NCBI GenBank assembly: GCA_003168295.1
Contig: PMST01000118.1
Span: 21,471 to 36,455, forward strand
DNA from: Actinomycetota bacterium
GTDB taxonomy: Bacteria > Actinomycetota > Actinomycetes > Streptosporangiales > Streptosporangiaceae
Length of the DNA: 14,985 bases
Direction of reading: 5' to 3'
In this document: positions 6,516 to 11,695 of the stretch, piece after piece
How positions within the stretch are numbered: the stretch's first letter is position 1
How the letters are laid out: every line of letters begins with the position of its first letter
Made by a program: the position numbers and the translations under genes
The notes under the pieces: model-generated
Told to the model about the DNA's origin: nothing
What the model saw: only the letters and a program-made list of their open reading frames with translations
The model's database searches: none

Positions 6516-7961
6516 TTAATCGTCCTGGTACTGGCGGCCGGGCTTGACGTAGCCGAAGAACGCGCGCTTCTTGATGAGCGCGGCCACTTCATCGGGGACC
6601 ATGGTCTCCCAGGACTCGTCGTTCGCGGCGATTCTCCGCAGCACGTCGCGGCTGAAGATGTGCAGGTAATCAGGGCAGCAGTTGTCGAGGTTAACGAAGC
6701 TGCCCCGCCCGGCCAGGTAGTCATAGAGCGGCTGGATCTCCGGCTGGACCTTGATGTCGTTCGCGGTCTTCAGCTCGTCATCCGGTCCCGGCTGCAACGG
6801 GTAGACGTAGAGCTTCAGGCCGTTCTTGAACAGCCGCCCGAAGCTTTCCAGGATCCCGCCGGGGAGCTGGACGTGATTCTTCTCGTCGAACAAGTCGATG
6901 AGGCTCGGCACCCCCATCACGATGCCGATCCGCTCGGCCGTCCGTTCCCCGATGTAGGCGGCCAGCCGGTAGTAGTCGAAGTAGTCGGTGATCAGCACCG
7001 TCTGGCCGCAGGCGGCGAGCAGCTCGGCCCGGGCCAGGAAGTCCCGCCGGTCGACTTCCGCGGCTCCGCCCGCGAGCAGGTTCCGCATGGTGATCTCGGT
7101 CAGCGCCAGGATCGGCTTGCCGGCCACCGCCGGGTCCTCCGCGAACTTGGCCTTGGCGGTCGCGAGCATGTCGAGGTTCACATGCGTCGGCGGCCGGAAG
7201 CTGCCCCGCTCGACCAGGACCGCCTTCTTGCGCAGCACCTCACTGGGCTGCAGGACCTCGCGGTCGGGACCGAACATTGCCACGCCGCTCAGGCCGAGCT
7301 GCACCAGCTTGAGCGCCATCAGCCTGTTGTCCACGCCGCGGAACTCGATGCCGCGGAACTGGATCATGTCGATCTCGATGCGGCCCGTGGTTAGCCGGTC
7401 CAGCAGGCTCTCGATCAGCCGCTCGGGTTCGTGGTGCTGGAAGAACGCGCCGTAGAGCAGGTTCACCCCGACGATGCCGAGCGCCTCCTGCTGCGACCAG
7501 GCCTCGACATCCAGCATCCGCACGTGCATCACGATCTGGCTGGGCTCGTCGTGGGACTGGGCCTGGAACTTCACGCCCATCCAGCCGTGACACTCATTGC
7601 CGCCCCGGAAACTCCGGGCGACCACCGTATCGGCGAACGCGAAGAACGATGTCGAATCGCCGCGCTCGTCACCGAGCCGGTCGACGTTGAGCTGGAACTC
7701 CTTGTCGAGCATGCCCTGCAGCCGGCCGACGGACACGTACCGCTCCGCCTTGCCGTAGACGGCGTCGCTGACCGCCATGTCGTACGCGGAAATCGACTTG
7801 GCGACAGTGCCGGCGGCGCCCCCGACCCGGAAGAACCAGCGGACGACCTCCTGGCCCGCGCCGATCTCCGCGATCGTGCCGTACCACCGCGGATCCAGGT
7901 TGATCCGCAGTGCCTTCTGGTGCGTGTCGGACTGCTGAGTACCGACCATGAGCTCGGTCAT
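6516..7961 (-). CDS. Conserved soluble protein of unknown function, 481 residues
   Basis: I recognise this as a widespread conserved family in actinobacteria and cyanobacteria but know no established function. From memory, public labels for homologues such as TonB-dependent receptor or nicotinate-nucleotide adenylyltransferase occur. The sequence supports neither: there is no signal peptide, no TonB box, no beta-barrel pattern, and no nucleotidyltransferase HxGH or ISSTxxR motif. Conserved-looking blocks are AEIGAGQEVVRWFFRVGGAA (31-50), SISAYDMAVSDAVYG, FFAFADTVVARSF, ECHGWMGVKFQ, LGIVGVNLLYGAFF, FRGVDNRLMALKLVQLGL, GGILESFGRLFKNGLKLYVYP and a C-terminal IFSRDVLRRI. A Cys pair (428-429) lies in DNCCPDY. 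It looks globular, mixed alpha/beta and cytoplasmic. ATG 7961 has AGGAG 4 nt upstream. The gene is monocistronic and converges on pepN. Confidence 0.9.
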   Translation of the reverse strand: MTELMVGTQQSDTHQKALRINLDPRWYGTIAEIGAGQEVVRWFFRVGGAAGTVAKSISAYDMAVSDAVYGKAERYVSVGRLQGMLDKEFQLNVDRLGDERGDSTSFFAFADTVVARSFRGGNECHGWMGVKFQAQSHDEPSQIVMHVRMLDVEAWSQQEALGIVGVNLLYGAFFQHHEPERLIESLLDRLTTGRIEIDMIQFRGIEFRGVDNRLMALKLVQLGLSGVAMFGPDREVLQPSEVLRKKAVLVERGSFRPPTHVNLDMLATAKAKFAEDPAVAGKPILALTEITMRNLLAGGAAEVDRRDFLARAELLAACGQTVLITDYFDYYRLAAYIGERTAERIGIVMGVPSLIDLFDEKNHVQLPGGILESFGRLFKNGLKLYVYPLQPGPDDELKTANDIKVQPEIQPLYDYLAGRGSFVNLDNCCPDYLHIFSRDVLRRIAANDESWETMVPDEVAALIKKRAFFGYVKPGRQYQDD

Positions 7962-8306
7962 GCGTCTCCTGCCTGCTCACCTTGACCGCTGCTGCCGTCT
8001 GCGGCAGGCTCAGGGCGGCGGCGACCCGGCACTACCATCACACGCTCGGATTCTACTAATTTCGCGGTATCCACCGCCAGCCACGCCAGGACAACAATCC
8101 GGGGGCTTGAGCGACAGCCGAACGATGGTTGTCGAGCACCGCTTACCCGATGGTTCCGATGCCGGCCAGGATGAGGTTGATGCCGGCCAGGCGCGCACCG
8201 TTCGGACTCATCGACTTCCTCACCGGCGCCCTCGAGGGGGAGCACGAAGGAGCCGCGCAGTCCTGATCCGCGTTCACGCCGCGTACAGCGAAGGTAAGGG
8301 GTCGCC
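7962..8306. other. Gene-poor interval of 345 bases
   Basis: The right end follows the quinone oxidoreductase stop and the left end is the leader of the 481-residue protein gene. It holds a small hairpin CTGCCG/CGGCAG near 7992-8007, a candidate promoter (8066-8094, minus) and a 13-bp direct repeat GATGCCGGCCAGG at 8158-8170 and 8179-8191. A minus-strand open frame at 8143-8310 (55 codons, GTG start overlapping the oxidoreductase stop as GTGA, or ATG 8211 for 22 codons) ends in a hydrophobic RLAGINLILAGIGTIG. I do not recognise that protein and would not call it a gene. No RNA gene was seen. Confidence 0.5.
8066..8094 (-). promoter_or_regulatory. Candidate promoter of the 481-residue protein gene
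   Basis: Reading leftwards, TTGTCC (8089-8094) and GATACC (8066-8071) are 17 nt apart, giving a moderate -35 match and a weak -10. A second -10-like TAGAAT lies about 20 nt further downstream without a -35 partner. Either would leave a leader of roughly 75-100 nt before ATG 7961. Confidence 0.25.
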
Positions 8307-9305
8307 TCACTCCGTGGTAAGTACGGCCTTACCTATTACCTGACCTGCTTCCAAGGCGCGGTGAGCGTCGGCCGCGTGCTCAAGGGGAAACGTCGCGCCG
8401 ACCACGACGCGCAGCTCGCCGGCGTCGAAGTGCCCGGCCGCCTGCTCCAGGATTACTCGCTGGCGCTCACGGTGCTCGGGCCAGCCGAAAACCGAAGGAG
8501 CCGGCATCCAGGTGAAGGAGACCCGCAGGTTCCGGTTGTGCAGGGTGGTGACCGCCGCGGTTTCCCATGGGCTCTCGACGTTCGAGACGAGGTCCCCGTA
8601 CGGGCGGGTAAGCGAGAAGCAGGCGGTGAAGGTCTTGCCGCCGACGGTGTCGTGGACGACGTCGGCACCGTCCGTCCCGGTCCAGGCGCGCAGTTCCTCC
8701 CCGACGTCCTCGCGGGTGTAGTCGATGCACAACTGCGCGCCGAGCGAGGCGGCCAGCTCGGTCTTCGGCCCTGGTGAGACCGTGGTTGCCACCCGTGCCC
8801 CGGCTAGCCTGGCGATCTGCACGGACATGTGGCCGACACCGCCCGCGCCCGCCTGTACCAGGACGGTCTGCCCCGCGCTGACCCGGGCACGCTCCCGGAG
8901 CGCCTCCCAGGCGGTGATCGTGACCAGGGGCGCCGCCGCCGCCGCCACGAACGACAGCCGCTCCGGCTTGCGGGCCAGGTACCGCTCGTGCACGACCTTG
9001 AGCTCGGCGTAGGTACCTGGCGTAGGCCCGAAGCCGCCGTCGCAGAAATACACCTCGTCCCCTGGCTGTACCCGGGTCACCGCCGGGCCCGCACGCTCCA
9101 CCACCCCGGCGCCGTCCCAGCCGAGAACGGTGGGCAATACGTTGCCGAACGTCCCGTGGCTGCGGAGCTTGTAGTCGACGGGGTTGATGCCGGCTGCCCG
9201 CAGCCGCACCAGCACGTCATGGTCGCCGCTGATCTGAGGATCGGGCAGATCCTCTACCTTCAGGACCTCGGGTCCGCCGACCGCCGTCATCAGGACCGCA
9301 CGCAT
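8307..9305 (-). CDS. NADPH:quinone oxidoreductase-like protein of the MDR superfamily, zinc-free
   Basis: This 332-residue cytoplasmic oxidoreductase has an N-terminal GroES-like domain (about 1-125), a Rossmann domain with the dinucleotide motif AGAGGVG (152-158), and an MDR-type C-terminus EHAADAHRALEAGQVIGKAV. The catalytic-zinc glutamate motif GHE is replaced by GWDGAGVV, and the structural-zinc cysteine cluster is absent. It therefore belongs with quinone or enone reductases that use NADPH without zinc, not with alcohol dehydrogenases. ATG 9305 has GGGAGG 8 nt upstream. The physiological substrate cannot be told. It is divergent from the membrane protein at 9417, with a 111-nt shared control region, so joint regulation is possible. 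A TACGAT box (9338-9343) and an inverted repeat over the expected start of transcription are candidate regulatory sites. Confidence 0.9.
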   Translation of the reverse strand: MRAVLMTAVGGPEVLKVEDLPDPQISGDHDVLVRLRAAGINPVDYKLRSHGTFGNVLPTVLGWDGAGVVERAGPAVTRVQPGDEVYFCDGGFGPTPGTYAELKVVHERYLARKPERLSFVAAAAAPLVTITAWEALRERARVSAGQTVLVQAGAGGVGHMSVQIARLAGARVATTVSPGPKTELAASLGAQLCIDYTREDVGEELRAWTGTDGADVVHDTVGGKTFTACFSLTRPYGDLVSNVESPWETAAVTTLHNRNLRVSFTWMPAPSVFGWPEHRERQRVILEQAAGHFDAGELRVVVGATFPLEHAADAHRALEAGQVIGKAVLTTE

Positions 9306-9416
9306 GCCACAGCCTCCCGTAATCGCTTAGCGCGATGATCGTATGCCTTTCGGACATCGCGGATATTCCTCACAGCAGTAACGTTCCCGGAACGGTCCCG
9401 GCGTAGCGTCCGGTCC
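9306..9416. promoter_or_regulatory. Divergent control region with two inverted repeats
   Basis: A perfect palindrome CGTTCC-C-GGAACG (9382-9394) lies 10 nt upstream of TAGCGT (9404-9409). That hexamer is a plausible -10 box whose transcript would begin at or next to ATG 9417, giving a leaderless message, since no ribosome binding site precedes that ATG. On the other side, ATCGC-ttagc-GCGAT (9322-9336) overlaps the start point predicted for the oxidoreductase from TACGAT (9338-9343, minus strand). Both repeats sit where operators would act. No regulator gene is nearby to name the protein that binds. Confidence 0.4.
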
Positions 9417-10673
9417 ATGAGCGAGGGTGAAGCGTCCGTCCCGGTGGCCGGGCGGACCGAGCCGAAAGCCCCGGGCCGCCGCCTCCGGCTAGGCTCCCCG
9501 GGAGCCTGGACGGTGGCGCTAGGTATCCTGGCCGCGGTGTCCTTCGCGGCCGCGATCCCGCTGACTGTGCTGGCGGACCAGGTGTTCCTCGGGCTGATAG
9601 CGGCAGTGATCGGGGTTCCCTGCGCCGCGGTGGGATTTGCGGTGACCCGGCGCCAGCGGGATAACCCGCTCGGCTGGGTCTTTCTCGTGCTCGCGATCTG
9701 CCAGTTCATCGGCACGGACGGCGGCGCTTACGTGCTGACCGCCGATCACTTCGGGCACCACCTTCCCTTCGTCCCGGTGGCTCTCGCCCTGGACGAAATC
9801 TGGGGCCCTAGCCTCGAGCTGTTCCTCGTGGTCGTCCTGCTGTTCCCGGACGGCAGGCTGCCCTCGCGATTCTGGCGTTGGGTGCTGCGGGTCTATGGCA
9901 TCCTTTTCGCGGCGGAACTCGCCATCACGGCCGTGGCGGTCGCGGCCGCGCTGGCCGCGCACCCGGTCCGCGTCGATTCCAGCGGCGGCCTAACGGCCGT
10001 GGATCAGATGACTGGCCAGTTCAACGTTGTCCACAGCTTGCTCCTCAAGGCCGTATTTCTGTTGTCGCTGACCTTCATCGTCCGGCAGGCACTGAGCTGG
10101 AGGCGCGCCACCGGCGAGCGGCGCCAGCAGCTGAAATGGCTGGCCAGTGGCGCCGTCGTCACTATCGTCTGCCTTGGCGTGGCGGGAACCTTCGGCACGG
10201 GGGGCGGTCCCGGTCCTCCCAAAACTCTCTTGGCCGTGATCGGCAACATCGCCTGGTTCGGGGTAGCCGCGCTGCCGGTGTCCATGGGCGTGGCGATCCT
10301 GAAGTACCGGCTGTACGAGATCGACCGGATCATCTCAAGGACGCTGGCCTACGCGATCGTCACCGGCTTGCTGGTGGGCCTCTACGCCGGGCTGGTGCTG
10401 CTGGCCACCGAGGTGCTCCGGTTCCACGGCCCGGTGACGGTGGCCGCTTCGACGCTGGTGGCGGCCGCGTTGTTCAACCCGCTGCGACGCCGGGTACAGC
10501 ACGTGGTGGACCGCCGGTTCAACCGGGCCAGGTACGACGCCGAGCGCACCGTGACCGCGTTCGCGGCCCGGCTGCAGGACTCGGTGGATCCGGACGCGGT
10601 CCGCGCCGATCTCGCCGGCGTGGTGCACGCCGCCCTTGAGCCAACTCACGTATCAGTCTGGCTGGGTAGTTGA
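9417..10673 (+). CDS. Polytopic membrane protein resembling a histidine-kinase sensor region without a kinase
   Basis: This 418-residue protein has about nine or ten hydrophobic segments, starting at roughly residue 30. The stretch from residue 294 (ILKYRLYEIDRIISRTLAYA) through FNPLRRRVQHVVDRRFNRAR (353-372) is, from family knowledge, the signature of the membrane input region of many actinobacterial sensor histidine kinases. There it leads into a GAF or kinase domain. Here the protein ends about 45 residues later (VSVWLGS), with no HisKA, HATPase or GAF domain. The frame ends in a normal stop and the next gene is unrelated, so this is a stand-alone form and not a recent truncation that I can see. 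The pirin gene begins at the stop, which suggests one transcript. ATG 9417 lacks a ribosome binding site and may be leaderless. Its function is unknown. Confidence 0.85.
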   Translation: MSEGEASVPVAGRTEPKAPGRRLRLGSPGAWTVALGILAAVSFAAAIPLTVLADQVFLGLIAAVIGVPCAAVGFAVTRRQRDNPLGWVFLVLAICQFIGTDGGAYVLTADHFGHHLPFVPVALALDEIWGPSLELFLVVVLLFPDGRLPSRFWRWVLRVYGILFAAELAITAVAVAAALAAHPVRVDSSGGLTAVDQMTGQFNVVHSLLLKAVFLLSLTFIVRQALSWRRATGERRQQLKWLASGAVVTIVCLGVAGTFGTGGGPGPPKTLLAVIGNIAWFGVAALPVSMGVAILKYRLYEIDRIISRTLAYAIVTGLLVGLYAGLVLLATEVLRFHGPVTVAASTLVAAALFNPLRRRVQHVVDRRFNRARYDAERTVTAFAARLQDSVDPDAVRADLAGVVHAALEPTHVSVWLGS

Positions 10674-11677
10674 CATCATTAGCTAGTGAGCAATCTGGAT
10701 CCCGCGCTGGAGGCCCCAAGGGGGCACGGGGGGGCGGGCAGCCCTCCCGTAATCAGGGGGGTCTGGGGGGGATCGTCCCCCCGAGGAAATACAGCGTCAT
10801 CGAGGCGCGCAAGACCGCCATCGGTGACGGTACGGAGGTCCGCCGGCTGCTGCCGCAGCGGAAGGTACGTACCGTCGGCGCGTGGTGCTTCCTGGACCAC
10901 TACGGGCCTGACGAGGTAAGCCGGGGTCCCGGCATGCAGGTCCCGCCGCATCCGCACATCGGCCTGCAGACCGTCAGCTGGCTGTTCCAGGGCCTGGTGC
11001 TGCACCGTGACAGCCTCGGCAGCAGGCAGCTGATCAGGCCGGGCGAGCTGAACCTGATGGCGGCCGGAGCAGGCATCGCGCACTCAGAGGAATCGGCGGC
11101 CGGCCGGCCCCCGCTGCTGCACGGCCTGCAGCTGTGGATCGCGCTGCCGGAACCGCAGCGGCACGCCGAACCGCGCTTCGCGTATCACGCCAGCCTTCCG
11201 GTGGTGCGCGAAGGCCCGGCGAGCGTGACCGTGGTCATCGGCGAGTACCGGGGCGAGCGCTCGCCGGCCGAGGTGTTCAGCCCGCTGGCCGGGCTTGAGG
11301 TGGCGGTCCCCGGCGGTGACGATTTCGTCCTGCCGGTCCGGGAGGACTTCGAGTACGGGGTGGTGGCGATCGACGACTCGGCCATAGTCGACGGCGCGCT
11401 CATCGCCCCCGGACTGCTGGCCCACCTGCCGCCCGGCCGGCCGCAGCTGCGGCTCTCCCCCGCGGGCGGGCGCAGGCTGGCCCGGTTCTTCGTGGTCGGC
11501 GGCGTCCCGTTCGGCGAGCGCCTGCTGATGTGGTGGAACTTCGTCGCCCGCACCGGCGAGGAGATCACGCGGGCCCGCGAGGACTGGGTGGCCGGACGCT
11601 TCGGGTCCGTCCACGGCTATCCCGGGGATCCGCTGGCGCCGCCCCCGCTGCCTGACGTCCCGCTCAAGCCTCGCTGA
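10670..11677 (+). CDS. Pirin-family bicupin protein, N-terminus uncertain
   Basis: The cupin metal site of pirin is complete: His94 and His96 in PPHPHIGLQTV, and His138 and Glu140 in GIAHSE (numbered from TTG 10670), equivalent to His56, His58, His101 and Glu103 of human pirin. The second cupin ends in VGGVPFGERLLMWWNFVART, a hallmark pirin segment, so the fold is whole. Pirins bind iron, and some have quercetinase activity or act as redox-linked regulators. The role here is not known. The only in-frame start is TTG 10670, which overlaps the upstream stop as TTGA and has no ribosome binding site. A GTG at 10686 in another frame opens with MSNLDPALEA, which resembles family N-termini. One extra G in the tracts before 10773 would join it to the pirin frame. 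Family certain, start doubtful. Confidence 0.88.
   Translation: MTSLASEQSGSRAGGPKGARGGGQPSRNQGGLGGIVPPRKYSVIEARKTAIGDGTEVRRLLPQRKVRTVGAWCFLDHYGPDEVSRGPGMQVPPHPHIGLQTVSWLFQGLVLHRDSLGSRQLIRPGELNLMAAGAGIAHSEESAAGRPPLLHGLQLWIALPEPQRHAEPRFAYHASLPVVREGPASVTVVIGEYRGERSPAEVFSPLAGLEVAVPGGDDFVLPVREDFEYGVVAIDDSAIVDGALIAPGLLAHLPPGRPQLRLSPAGGRRLARFFVVGGVPFGERLLMWWNFVARTGEEITRAREDWVAGRFGSVHGYPGDPLAPPPLPDVPLKPR
10720..10783 (+). repeat. G-tract cluster with stable hairpin in the pirin 5' coding region
   Basis: The coding strand carries runs of 5, 7 and 3 G within 10720-10738, which fit a G-quadruplex pattern. Further runs of 6 and 7 G lie at 10757-10762 and 10766-10772. The last run forms a perfect hairpin GGGGGGA-TCG-TCCCCCC (10767-10783). 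A smaller hairpin GCCCC/GGGGC lies at 10713-10725. The tracts are mononucleotide runs prone to slippage, and they coincide exactly with the frame conflict of the pirin gene. Confidence 0.7.
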
Positions 11678-11695
11678 TGGATGTGCTGGTGATCA

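Noticed and set aside
6492..7394. Plus-strand open frame opposite the 481-residue protein gene
   Set aside because: Asp/Val/Arg-rich shadow without a ribosome binding site. The opposite strand encodes the conserved family.
6516..7961. TonB-dependent receptor or nicotinate-nucleotide adenylyltransferase label for the 481-residue protein
   Set aside because: No signal peptide, barrel pattern or TonB box, and no nucleotidyltransferase HxGH motif.
9389..9410. GGAAC followed by CGTC as an ECF sigma promoter for the membrane protein gene
   Set aside because: The spacer is about 13 nt, shorter than the roughly 15-17 nt expected for such promoters.
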